Below, piece by piece: positions 17,513-25,365 of a DNA stretch of 64,000 nt. Made by a program: the position numbers and the translations under genes. The notes below the pieces were generated by a model, which saw only the letters and a program-made list of their open reading frames with translations, searched no databases and had not been told where the DNA came from. The number at the start of each line of letters is the position of its first letter. Position 1 is the first letter of the stretch. Source of the stretch: Bacteroidota bacterium (GTDB lineage: Bacteria > Bacteroidota > Bacteroidia > Palsa-948); contig JACQAL010000068.1 of the NCBI GenBank assembly GCA_016195025.1, forward strand, positions 20,154-84,153. The letters are read 5' to 3'.

Positions 17513-17695
17513 AGGGGTTGGATTTAGAAATTCAGTTGTTATTTTTTCCCGTCAAAGGGCTGAAAGAGCCCGCCTGTTTTTTTGAGTGCGCAATTATAGA
17601 AAAGACCTGCTCAAGTGCCTATACGGTAAACACACTAAGCCAATTCTTGAACAGATAAATAGTTGCAAATAGCAATAAATTATTTCCTCTTCCAC

Positions 17696-17841
17696 TAGAC
17701 ATTATTCAAAATAAGAAACCATGTGTATGTTGTCATTTCGACCGAAGGGAGAAATCTCCTCATTCAGGGGGAGATTTCTCACCCTCAAAGCAGGGTTCGA
17801 AATGACAAACCTCTATAAATATCTAATCTGAATAATGTCTA
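17696..17841. mobile_element. 146-bp MITE, copy 1 (TA target, 13-bp terminal inverted repeats)
   Basis: Ends TAGACATTATTCA and TGAATAATGTCTA are perfect inverted repeats including a flanking TA on each side, as for Tc1/IS630-type insertions. Internal palindromic segments (GTCATTTCGACC with GGTTCGAAATGAC; GAGAAATCTC with GGAGATTTCTC) let the whole element fold. No coding capacity. Copy 2 at 19123 is in direct orientation with the same length and about three mismatches. The right end supplies the ATG of the 17835 gene. The rest of the 17513-17695 gap shows only a short GGGCT/AGCCC hairpin and a T-run. Confidence 0.88.
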
Positions 17842-18299
17842 CTATGAAAAATGAAAAAGACGATTGCCGCCTTGAGTGTGTAAACGAAAAAGAAATAAAA
17901 ATACTTCAACTCAATGCCGATGGGCATAAGCCGGAGCGGATACGAAAAATCATGCGCCTGTCAGAAGAAAATTACAACGATGCCTGTTTTTATATGATTA
18001 CAAAACTCAACTGCCACACCCTTGCCCGCGCGGTGGGCATAGTGGTGAATGCAGGCAAAATAAAAGTAAAGGGCTGGAAAAAATTCCGCAGCGTACAACT
18101 CACTCCTTGCGAGAAAAAAATATTGCAGCATTATGCCGATGGATACGATTGCGGGGACATAAAAAAAATAGAAGGCAAAAGCAAAAACACCATTCACAAC
18201 CAGCGCGAGAGCATAAAGCGCAAACTGAAAAGCAAAACCATTGCCCGCGCAGTGGCGCTGGGGTTAGTGCTGCTTCTGGTGGAATTCACGGAACCGTAA
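17835..18299 (+). CDS. Double LuxR-type helix-turn-helix protein
   Basis: 154 residues. Two similar GerE-like segments: residues about 18-70 (EKEIKILQLNADGHKPERIRKIM, ending LARAVGI) and about 93-148 (LTPCEKKILQHYADGYDCGDIKKI, NTIHNQRESIKRKLKSKTIARAVAL). The second is closer to the canonical LuxR HTH (KNTIHNQRESIKRKL). No receiver or ligand domain is present. It probably binds DNA as an internal two-site unit. The first ATG (17835) lies inside the MITE terminus; ATG 17844 is an alternative. It precedes the outer-membrane gene by 44 bp on the same strand. Confidence 0.72.
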   Translation: MSTMKNEKDDCRLECVNEKEIKILQLNADGHKPERIRKIMRLSEENYNDACFYMITKLNCHTLARAVGIVVNAGKIKVKGWKKFRSVQLTPCEKKILQHYADGYDCGDIKKIEGKSKNTIHNQRESIKRKLKSKTIARAVALGLVLLLVEFTEP

Positions 18300-18343
18300 C
18301 CATTTTATTTCTTTCACGTAGAAATTGTACCTTTACAGCAAGC

Positions 18344-19078
18344 ATGAAAAAATTCTTTTACCCTAAATCCCTAAAGGGGCTTTCTCACTTTCTCACTTTC
18401 TCACTTTCTTTTTTTATACTCCTTTCAGAGCAATGCGGGCATCTCTTGGCACAAAATCTGCTGCCATCCGAGCCGCGCATTTTTCTCGAAGGCGGCATTG
18501 CAAACTCCTGCATTGATTTAAGCCGCTACACCGGCTCAGGAATCACCAACACCTACAGGGGGCTTCATTTCGCTTTAGATGCTAAAATTAAGCGAACGGT
18601 TTCTATTTCCGCAGAAGCATCCTTGTTCCCCGTGCACCGGGTTTTTTTAAAATGGGAAGATGCGCACACGCGCAAATACGATTTGAACCTGCACTTTTAT
18701 TTTTTCACCGCTTCTTCCACCAAATTATTTTTTCTTGCCGGCATTAACCGCCACCTGTGGAATGCGCTCTATGCCGGAACGCCCGACCCGTTGAACAATC
18801 TTTTCAGCGGAACAAACGTGGAAGTGAAATCGTGGGGAATGAATTGCGGAATGGGTTTTGTTTCCCCGCTCTATGATAACCTGGCGCTCAATGGCGATTT
18901 CCGTTTCTCCATTTCCGATGCACGCAAATGGGAAGCCCCCAACGTAATGGATGTGCTCCTCACCTTCGGAATTTCGTATTTCATCCGCGAACTGCCTTTG
19001 CCCGATAAAAAGCATAAAGTGAAAACTTCTCACACAGGAAAAAAGGTCTACAAGTGGACGGAGAAGGGCGCGAAGTGA
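18344..19078 (+). CDS. Outer-membrane beta-barrel protein (hypothetical)
   Basis: 244 residues from ATG 18344, chosen because MKKFF plus a hydrophobic core (about 17-35) makes a signal peptide ending near LLAQ. The mature part alternates amphipathic strands (RIFLEGGIAN, YDLNLHFYFFTASSTKLFFLAGINRHLW, DVLLTFGISYFI), typical of a small barrel. A basic tail follows. The signal-peptide region contains a CCCTAAATCCCTAAAGGG repeat (18361-18378) and three 8-bp TTTCTCAC units, all read in frame. Function is unknown; it may be regulated by the preceding HTH gene. Confidence 0.75.
   Translation: MKKFFYPKSLKGLSHFLTFSLSFFILLSEQCGHLLAQNLLPSEPRIFLEGGIANSCIDLSRYTGSGITNTYRGLHFALDAKIKRTVSISAEASLFPVHRVFLKWEDAHTRKYDLNLHFYFFTASSTKLFFLAGINRHLWNALYAGTPDPLNNLFSGTNVEVKSWGMNCGMGFVSPLYDNLALNGDFRFSISDARKWEAPNVMDVLLTFGISYFIRELPLPDKKHKVKTSHTGKKVYKWTEKGAK
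18361..18404. repeat. CCCTAAATCCCTAAAGGG repeat plus (TTTCTCAC)3 inside a signal peptide
   Basis: Third copy of the 18-bp repeat (18361-18378), followed by three tandem TTTCTCAC units (18381-18404). All are translated in frame as part of the signal peptide of the 18344 gene. The 8-bp units could slip and shift frame, since 8 is not a multiple of 3. Confidence 0.8.
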
Positions 19079-19122
19079 CGGCAGGGATATAGGGTATAAG
19101 GTATAAGTAAAGACATGCTGAA

Positions 19123-19268
19123 TAGACATTATTCAAAATAAGAAACTATGTGTATGTTGTCATTTCGACCGAAGGGAGAAATCCCCTCATTCAGGGGGAG
19201 ATTTCTCACCCTCAAAGCAGGGTTCGAAATGACAAACCTCTATAAACATCTAATCTGAATAATGTCTA
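19123..19268. mobile_element. 146-bp MITE, copy 2
   Basis: Same orientation, length and termini as 17696-17841. The two copies bracket a 1.28-kb segment with the HTH and outer-membrane genes. The following 295 bp up to the glycosyltransferase hold no gene; near the end, GGAAATTGGAA/TTTGGAACTTGGGA units form a short imperfect repeat and a promoter follows. Confidence 0.88.
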
Positions 19269-19527
19269 ATAAAAAAAAGAGCAAGCTTGCTGCAGCGCAC
19301 CGCTCAACCGTTTTATCTTTGCTTTCTTCCGAACCTGGAGAGTTCAACAGGAGCTGGTCGTACAGGGCTTGCCCGCTGCGAAAATACCATTTTACTTTTT
19401 CCCGCTCCCAAAACTTTTCCTCACAATATTCGGATGGGTGAATCGTTAATCCCCGCGTGAAAAGTCATAAGTTACAAGAAACAGCCATGCTGTTTTTGCT
19501 TTGGGACTTGGAAATTGGAATTTGGAA

Positions 19528-19557
19528 CTTGGGACTTTCAAATAAGGTTTAACTTTG
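19528..19557 (+). promoter_or_regulatory. Promoter of the GT2 gene
   Basis: CTTG at 19528-19531 and TAACTTTG at 19550-19557, with an 18-bp spacer, matching the Bacteroidota -33/-7 pattern. The ATG (19564) follows only 6 nt after the -7 box. Confidence 0.6.
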
Positions 19558-19563
19558 CCGCCC

Positions 19564-20502
19564 ATGAATCTCTCCATCGTCATCCCTCTTCTGAACGAAG
19601 AAGAATCGCTGCAGGAACTTTCTGATTGGATTGCGCGCGTGTGTTCAGCGAATAATTTTTCTTACGAACTAATTTATGTGGACGATGGAAGTTCGGATAA
19701 CTCATGGAAAAAGATTCAGGAGATTGCTACGAAGAATAATAATGTAAAAGGAATCCGCCTTCAGCGCAACTACGGAAAATCTGCCGCGCTGCAACTGGGC
19801 TTTGAAGCCGCGCTGGGCGATGTGGTCATTACCATGGATGCCGACTTGCAGGATTCTCCCGATGAAATTCCCGGTTTATACAACATGATTTCGAAAGACG
19901 GATTCGATTTGATTTCCGGCTGGAAGCAAAAACGCTTTGACCCCTTTACCAAAACAATTCCCACCAAACTTTTCAACTTTGCTACCCGGAAAATGTCGGG
20001 CATTCACCTGCACGATTTCAATTGCGGGTTGAAAGCATACCGCGCAACTGTGGTGAAAAGCATTGAAGTGTTCGGAGAAATGCATCGCTACATTCCGGTG
20101 ATTGCAAAGAAAGCCGGCTTCGGAAACATAGGGGAAAAGGTTGTGCAGCATCAGAAACGGAAATACGGAAAAACAAAATTCGGAATGGAGCGTTTCATCA
20201 ACGGCTTTCTTGATTTGCTCACCATCAGTTTCATTTCCAAATTCGGAAAACGCCCCATGCACTTTTTCGGCTTGTGGGGAACAATTATTTTTTTTATCGG
20301 GTTTGGAATTGCCGTTTATCTCGCGGCAGCGAAAATTATTTTTGCCGAATATAAAATGACCGAGCGCCCGCTGTTTTATTTCGGTTTGCTTGCCATGATT
20401 CTCGGAACCATTTTATTTGTGGGCGGGTTTTTAGGCGAACTCGTTTCGCGAAATTCTCCTGTGAGAAATACATATCTCATCGAAAAAAAGATTGGAATTT
20501 GA
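19564..20502 (+). CDS. Family 2 glycosyltransferase, polyprenyl-phosphate type
   Basis: 312 residues. GT-A domain with VIPLLNEEESL, VDDGSSDNSW and the metal-binding MDADLQDSPDEIPGL, then two C-terminal membrane helices (about 235-265 and 275-300). This matches DPM1/ArnC/GtrB-like enzymes that load sugar on undecaprenyl phosphate at the inner membrane. ATG 19564 was chosen over a TTG three codons upstream that lies at the promoter edge. First of a run of polysaccharide genes on this strand. Confidence 0.92.
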   Translation: MNLSIVIPLLNEEESLQELSDWIARVCSANNFSYELIYVDDGSSDNSWKKIQEIATKNNNVKGIRLQRNYGKSAALQLGFEAALGDVVITMDADLQDSPDEIPGLYNMISKDGFDLISGWKQKRFDPFTKTIPTKLFNFATRKMSGIHLHDFNCGLKAYRATVVKSIEVFGEMHRYIPVIAKKAGFGNIGEKVVQHQKRKYGKTKFGMERFINGFLDLLTISFISKFGKRPMHFFGLWGTIIFFIGFGIAVYLAAAKIIFAEYKMTERPLFYFGLLAMILGTILFVGGFLGELVSRNSPVRNTYLIEKKIGI

Positions 20503-20532
20503 TTTCATTAGTACCAATTAGTAATTTAGTAG

Positions 20533-21609
20533 ATGGAAATAAAATTCGACTGCCTTCATTTCAAAGGAGAAATTCCCTGCCTGCCGAACAAACTGCGCAA
20601 CAAAGTTTGTCCCTCTTGCGATGAATACGAAAAAATTCAGACACGGATCCTGATTATAAAATTGGGCGCAATCGGAGACGTGATGCGCTCCACTCCCCTG
20701 CTCCATCGTTTCAAAAAAGATTTTCCTTCTCCGCACATCACATGGATTACGCACACGCCTGAAATTCTTCCGCGCAATTATGTAAATGATAATTATAAAT
20801 TTGATTTTGCTTCCGTTTATAAAATTGAAAATACGGAATACGATATTGCAATCAACCTTGACAAAGACAAAGAAGCGTGCATGTTGCTGAAAAATGTGAA
20901 GGCAAAAAGAAAATTTGGTTTCACATGGGAAGACAATCATGTTGCGCCTGCCACTCCTCAGGCGGAGCATAAATTAATTACCGGTGTCTTTGACAACATT
21001 TCAAAAGAGAATACGAAAAATTATCTCGAAGAGATTTTTGAAATCTGCGGCATGAAGTTCAACGGAGAAAATTATCTTCTGAATTTCGATTCCAAACTTG
21101 CAGATAAATTTCAGTATATAAAAGAAAAAGCAAAAGGAAAAAAAATAATCGGCTTGAACACCGGATGCGGCAAGCGCTGGCAAACGCGTTTATGGCCCGA
21201 AGAATACTGGCTCGAACTGATTAAAAAACTTCAGGCGGAAAATTATTTTCCTCTTTTACTAGGCGGACCCGATGAAGACGAAATGAATAAAAAATATTCT
21301 GCATCCACCGCTGCATTTTATCCCGGAACTTTTTCATTGCAGGAATTCATTGCGCTCACTTCTGTTTGCGATGCGGTGCTCACAGCCGTTTCCATGATGA
21401 TGCACATTGCCATCGGGCTGAAAAAACCGCTTGTGCTCTTCAATAATATTTTTAACAGGCACGAGTTCTACCTTTATAATAACGGAGTAATCATTGAACC
21501 CGCTTCCGGCTGCGATGATTTTTACGGCAGCAAATGTTCGCGCGAACGGCACTGCATGAAAGATATTCCGGTGGAAACAGTTTTTACTGCCATCAAGAAG
21601 TTTGTCTAA
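20533..21609 (+). CDS. Family 9 glycosyltransferase (heptosyltransferase-like)
   Basis: 358 residues. After a Cys-rich N-terminus (C7, C16, C26, C29) come ILIIKLGAIGDVMRSTPLLHRF, the GT9 donor-region GLNTGCGKRWQTRLWPEEYW, LLLGGPDE and a helix with VSMMMHIAIGLKKPLVLFNN. GT9 enzymes add heptose or related sugars to LPS core in the cytoplasm. The extra cysteine cluster and three more cysteines near the end (CDDFYGSKCSRERHC) are unusual and might bind zinc or Fe-S. Confidence 0.88.
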   Translation: MEIKFDCLHFKGEIPCLPNKLRNKVCPSCDEYEKIQTRILIIKLGAIGDVMRSTPLLHRFKKDFPSPHITWITHTPEILPRNYVNDNYKFDFASVYKIENTEYDIAINLDKDKEACMLLKNVKAKRKFGFTWEDNHVAPATPQAEHKLITGVFDNISKENTKNYLEEIFEICGMKFNGENYLLNFDSKLADKFQYIKEKAKGKKIIGLNTGCGKRWQTRLWPEEYWLELIKKLQAENYFPLLLGGPDEDEMNKKYSASTAAFYPGTFSLQEFIALTSVCDAVLTAVSMMMHIAIGLKKPLVLFNNIFNRHEFYLYNNGVIIEPASGCDDFYGSKCSRERHCMKDIPVETVFTAIKKFV

Positions 21610-21624
21610 CCTGAAACCAGAAAC

Positions 21625-22743
21625 TTGAAACTCGCTTACCTTTCCACTTTCTACCCTTTCCGTGGCGGCATTGCGCAGTTCAATGCTTCGTTGTATCGCG
21701 CGTTTGAAAAAAACAATTCTGTAAAAGCATTCACGTTCACGCGGCAGTATCCCGATTTTCTTTTTCCCGGAGAAACACAAATGGTAACAGAAAAAGATAA
21801 GGCGGATAAAATTCCTTCTGAAAGAATTTTAGACAGCATCAATCCTCTCTCTTATTTTACCGCTGCAAAAAAAATAAATTCATTCGCGCCTGATGTTATG
21901 CTGATGAAATACTGGCTCAGTTACATGGCGCCTTCGCTCGGCACGGTTGCAAAAAAAGTGAAGAAGAATGCAAAAGTGATTACAATTCTTGATAACGTAA
22001 TTCCACACGAAAAAAAAATCTTTGACGCTGCCTTTACAAAATATTTCCTGAAACAAAACCACGGCTTCGTGGTGATGAGCGATGCAGTGAAAAATGATTT
22101 ACTGAAACTTTTGCCCGGTGCAAAATATATTTTTCATCCTCATCCTTTGTACAATCATTTTGGAAATAAAGTGGATGCTACAGAGGCAAAAAGAAAACTC
22201 AACATTTCGGAAAATAAAAAAGTTATTTTATTCTTCGGCTTCATCCGCGATTATAAAGGACTGGATTTGCTGATTGAAGCCATGACCAAATTAAACGATG
22301 AATATATTTTAGTGATTGCCGGAGAGGTTTACGGCCCTTTTGAAAAATATGAAAAGCAAATTGAAAGTTTGAATAGTAAAAATGAAATTGCGCTGCATGT
22401 CCGCTACATCAGCGATGAAGAAGTGCCTTTGTTTTTTTCTTCGGCAGATGTTTGCGTGCTGCCATACAAGTCGGCAACGCAGAGCGGAATAACGTCCATT
22501 GCCTATCATTTCGATTTGCCGCTGATTGCGACTGATACCGGAGGATTAAAGGAAAGCATCCATCACAACAAAACCGGAATCATCGTTGATTCTCCCGATT
22601 CAACTTTAATTGCCGATGCAATCAAAAAATATTTTTCAGAAAACCTGAAAGAAAAATTCCGGGAAGAAATAAAATTGCTTAAGAATAATTTATCGTGGGA
22701 TTCGCTGGCAAACGCAATAATTGATTTCAGCAAAAGTTTATAA
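21625..22743 (+). CDS. Family 4 (GT-B) glycosyltransferase
   Basis: 372 residues. N-terminal MKLAYLSTFYPFRGGIAQFN acceptor domain; C-terminal donor domain with ILFFGFIRDYKGLDLLIEAM, SADVCVLPYKSATQSGITSIAYHFDLPLIATDTGGLKE. The start is a TTG at 21625, since the conserved first strand begins there and no ATG exists nearby. Likely builds surface polysaccharide with the adjacent GT2 and GT9 genes. Confidence 0.9.
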   Translation: MKLAYLSTFYPFRGGIAQFNASLYRAFEKNNSVKAFTFTRQYPDFLFPGETQMVTEKDKADKIPSERILDSINPLSYFTAAKKINSFAPDVMLMKYWLSYMAPSLGTVAKKVKKNAKVITILDNVIPHEKKIFDAAFTKYFLKQNHGFVVMSDAVKNDLLKLLPGAKYIFHPHPLYNHFGNKVDATEAKRKLNISENKKVILFFGFIRDYKGLDLLIEAMTKLNDEYILVIAGEVYGPFEKYEKQIESLNSKNEIALHVRYISDEEVPLFFSSADVCVLPYKSATQSGITSIAYHFDLPLIATDTGGLKESIHHNKTGIIVDSPDSTLIADAIKKYFSENLKEKFREEIKLLKNNLSWDSLANAIIDFSKSL

Positions 22744-22745
22744 CG

Positions 22746-23411
22746 CTATTTATTTTTCTCGGTGAGCATCGGTACAAAACGAAAATATCCGTGCTCGGTT
22801 TCTTTGTACTCCGAAGCCGATATTTTTTCAATCAAAACCATTTTCTGCATATCACCTTTCCCGACAGGAATCACCAATCTTCCTCCAACTTTCAATTGTT
22901 CTTTCAGCGGTTCGGGAATATAAGGCGCGCCAGCCGTTACCAGAACTTTATCAAACGGTGCGAATGCTTCCATTCCTTTGTAGCCGTCTCCGTAAAACAT
23001 TTTCGGAACGTATCCCATTCGCGCAAGAATAATTTTTGTTTTATCAAACAATTCTTTCTGCCGCTCAATGGTAAAAACTTTTGCGCCCATTTCGAGCAGC
23101 ACACAGGTTTGATAACCGCTGCCGGTTCCAATCTCTAAAACTTTTTCTCCGCTTTTTATTTCGAGCAACTGCGTTTGAACAGCAACCGTGTAGGGCTGCG
23201 AAATGGTTTGTCCCGCAGCAATGGGAAATGCTTTGTCTTCGTAAGCATGTTGAATAAAAGTAGTGTTGAAAAAAAAATGGCGCGGAACTTTTCCGATTGC
23301 ATTCAAAAGATTTATATCGGTAATTCCTTTTTCAGCAAGCAACTTTACCAGCCGCGCGCGCATGCCCTGATGAATGGGTTCATCTTTCAATTGATTGGGA
23401 GAAACGGGCAT
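22746..23411 (-). CDS. pcm: Protein-L-isoaspartate O-methyltransferase
   Basis: 221 residues. SAM-binding motif VLEIGTGSGYQTCVLLEMGA, post-motif FTIERQKELF, and family motifs PRHFF, AFPIAAGQTISQPYTVA and DKVLVTAGAPYIPEPL. Repairs isoaspartyl residues in aged cytoplasmic proteins. Convergent with the GT4 gene (2-bp gap) and divergent from the Gfo/Idh gene. Confidence 0.95.
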   Translation of the reverse strand: MPVSPNQLKDEPIHQGMRARLVKLLAEKGITDINLLNAIGKVPRHFFFNTTFIQHAYEDKAFPIAAGQTISQPYTVAVQTQLLEIKSGEKVLEIGTGSGYQTCVLLEMGAKVFTIERQKELFDKTKIILARMGYVPKMFYGDGYKGMEAFAPFDKVLVTAGAPYIPEPLKEQLKVGGRLVIPVGKGDMQKMVLIEKISASEYKETEHGYFRFVPMLTEKNK

Positions 23412-23454
23412 TCTCTTTGAATGATTATTTTTGCAGGCAAATCTACAACGATTT

Positions 23455-24441
23455 ATGATTAAGATTGGATTGTTCGGAGTTGGGCATCTCGGGAAAATTC
23501 ATTTGAAACTTCTCAGGGAGATTCCGCAGTTTCAAGTTGCAGGTTTCTTTGACGTTGATAAACAAAAGTCACAGCAGGTTCAACAGGAATATAATATCAC
23601 TGCATTTAATTCGGAAGAGGAATTGATTTCAAACTGCGATGCGATTGATATTGTAACTCCCACCATTTCTCACTATGAAATTGCAACAAAGGCGCTGAAA
23701 AAATTCAAACATATTTTTATTGAGAAGCCGCTTGCAAATACGCTGGAAGAAGCAAAACAAATTGCTTCTCTTTCAAAAGAAGTAAAAGTGAAAGCGCAAG
23801 TCGGGCATGTGGAGCGTTTCAACCCGGCTTTTCTTTCGGTGCAAAAATATTTTGATAACCCTATGTTTATTGAAACGCATCGTCTTGCTCAATTCAATCC
23901 GCGCGGCACCGATGTTTCGGTTGTGCTGGATTTAATGATTCACGACATAGATATTGTGCTGAGCGTAATTAAATCGAACATAAAAAAAATTAATGCGAGC
24001 GGGGTGGCAGTGGTGAGCGATACGCCCGATATCTGCAACGCCCGAATTGAATTTGAAAATGGCGCAGTGGCAAACATAACTGCCAGCAGAATTTCCATGA
24101 AGAACATGCGCAAGAGCCGGTTTTTTCAGCGCGATGCCTACATCTCTGTGGATTTTTTAGAAAAGAAAACAGAAGTCATCCGCATGAAATCAATTTCCAA
24201 AGAACCCGATGACCCGTTTGCCATTACGATTGACTTAGCCGGAAAAGGAATGAAACAAATTTTTTTCGACAATCCAAAAGTGGAAGAAACCAATGCAATA
24301 AAAATGGAACTTGAATCGTTTGCTGATTCTATTCTTAACAACAAACCAACTGCCGTCAGCGCAGAAGACGGTTATCGCGCGCTTGAAGTCGGATATAAAA
24401 TAATGGAGAAAGCAATGCTTACTACTGTTTCCACAAATTAA
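23455..24441 (+). CDS. Gfo/Idh/MocA-family oxidoreductase
   Basis: 328 residues from ATG 23455; an upstream frame extension has no support. NAD-binding IGLFGVGHLGKIHLKLL, catalytic-lysine motif HIFIEKPLANT, the VGHVERFNPA segment, and MIHDIDIVLS. It oxidises or reduces a sugar nucleotide or cyclitol. The position among glycosyltransferases suggests a sugar-nucleotide dehydrogenase, for example of the UDP-GlcNAc 3-dehydrogenase branch; this is inference. Confidence 0.88.
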   Translation: MIKIGLFGVGHLGKIHLKLLREIPQFQVAGFFDVDKQKSQQVQQEYNITAFNSEEELISNCDAIDIVTPTISHYEIATKALKKFKHIFIEKPLANTLEEAKQIASLSKEVKVKAQVGHVERFNPAFLSVQKYFDNPMFIETHRLAQFNPRGTDVSVVLDLMIHDIDIVLSVIKSNIKKINASGVAVVSDTPDICNARIEFENGAVANITASRISMKNMRKSRFFQRDAYISVDFLEKKTEVIRMKSISKEPDDPFAITIDLAGKGMKQIFFDNPKVEETNAIKMELESFADSILNNKPTAVSAEDGYRALEVGYKIMEKAMLTTVSTN

Positions 24442-24444
24442 AAA

Positions 24445-25284
24445 ATGAAAAACAAAATTTATTTTTTCCTCTTCTGGGTTTTATGTATTTCCTGCCACAA
24501 AGAAGTTCCCATTCCTTCCTACATTCATATAGATAAAATGAATCTTACAACATTATCCACGCAGGGAACCAATTCGCAAAAAATAGTTGACGCCTGGGTG
24601 TATGTTGACAATGACCTGATAGGTGCATTTGAAATGCCGTGCACCTTTCCTGTTTTATACAGCGGAAAACACACAGTGAAAATTTTTCCAGGCATAAAAG
24701 AAAACGGAGTTGCTGCTACACGAATTCAATATCCGTTTTATTCCGATTATGAAACCGATGTAACCTTGACAGCAGGACAAAAAACTTTTCTTACACCAAC
24801 CATAACGTACTCTCCGATTGCAAATTTTCTCTGGCTCGAAGATTTTGAAGCCGCCACGCACACCTTATGCAAAAGCGATTTCTCCAATGACACAACCTAT
24901 ATAAAAATCACGAAAAACATATCCGAAGTTTTTGAAGGAACCGGCAGCGGGAAAGTAGAACTCACCAGCGGTGGTTATTATGGCGTGAGTTGCAGCAAAT
25001 ATGCAGTTGCATCCAGCGGAAATATTTTTCTTGAATTAAATTATAATTGCAACACGGAGTTTACCATTGGCATTCAGGCGTATGATTCCGGAAACAATTT
25101 ATTGCTTCAAACCGGCATAGTGGCATTGCTTCCCACCACCGGATGGGACAAAGCGTATGTGAACCTTGCCACTACGCTTCGCAACGCAGGCGCTGAAAAG
25201 TTTGCTGTTTATATTGCCATGAAAAAAGATGATAACCTTTCTTCTTCCTATTTATATATAGATAACCTCAAGGTTATAGATTAG
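24445..25284 (+). CDS. Hypothetical lipoprotein
   Basis: 279 residues. Signal peptide with a lipobox ending at Cys17 (FWVLCISC), so membrane-anchored. Residues 35-115 look like a small beta domain (VYVDNDLIGAFEMP, SGKHTVKIFPGIKENG). Residues 130-279 resemble a carbohydrate-binding jelly roll (FLWLEDFEAA, TGSGKVELTSGG, YLYIDNLKVID). It starts 4 nt after the Gfo/Idh stop, so it is co-transcribed. Family not identified. Confidence 0.72.
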   Translation: MKNKIYFFLFWVLCISCHKEVPIPSYIHIDKMNLTTLSTQGTNSQKIVDAWVYVDNDLIGAFEMPCTFPVLYSGKHTVKIFPGIKENGVAATRIQYPFYSDYETDVTLTAGQKTFLTPTITYSPIANFLWLEDFEAATHTLCKSDFSNDTTYIKITKNISEVFEGTGSGKVELTSGGYYGVSCSKYAVASSGNIFLELNYNCNTEFTIGIQAYDSGNNLLLQTGIVALLPTTGWDKAYVNLATTLRNAGAEKFAVYIAMKKDDNLSSSYLYIDNLKVID

Positions 25285-25365
25285 GTGTTTATTATTTGTT
25301 AATAACTTCGCAGCGCCTTATGCAATAAAAAAAATGCGAAGGCGTTTGCGCAACAATGCTTTTTC

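Noticed and set aside
17552..17585. Rho-independent terminator (GGGCT/AGCCC stem with T-run) on the plus strand
   Set aside because: No plus-strand gene ends there, and it lies upstream of a minus-strand gene; only a 5-bp stem.
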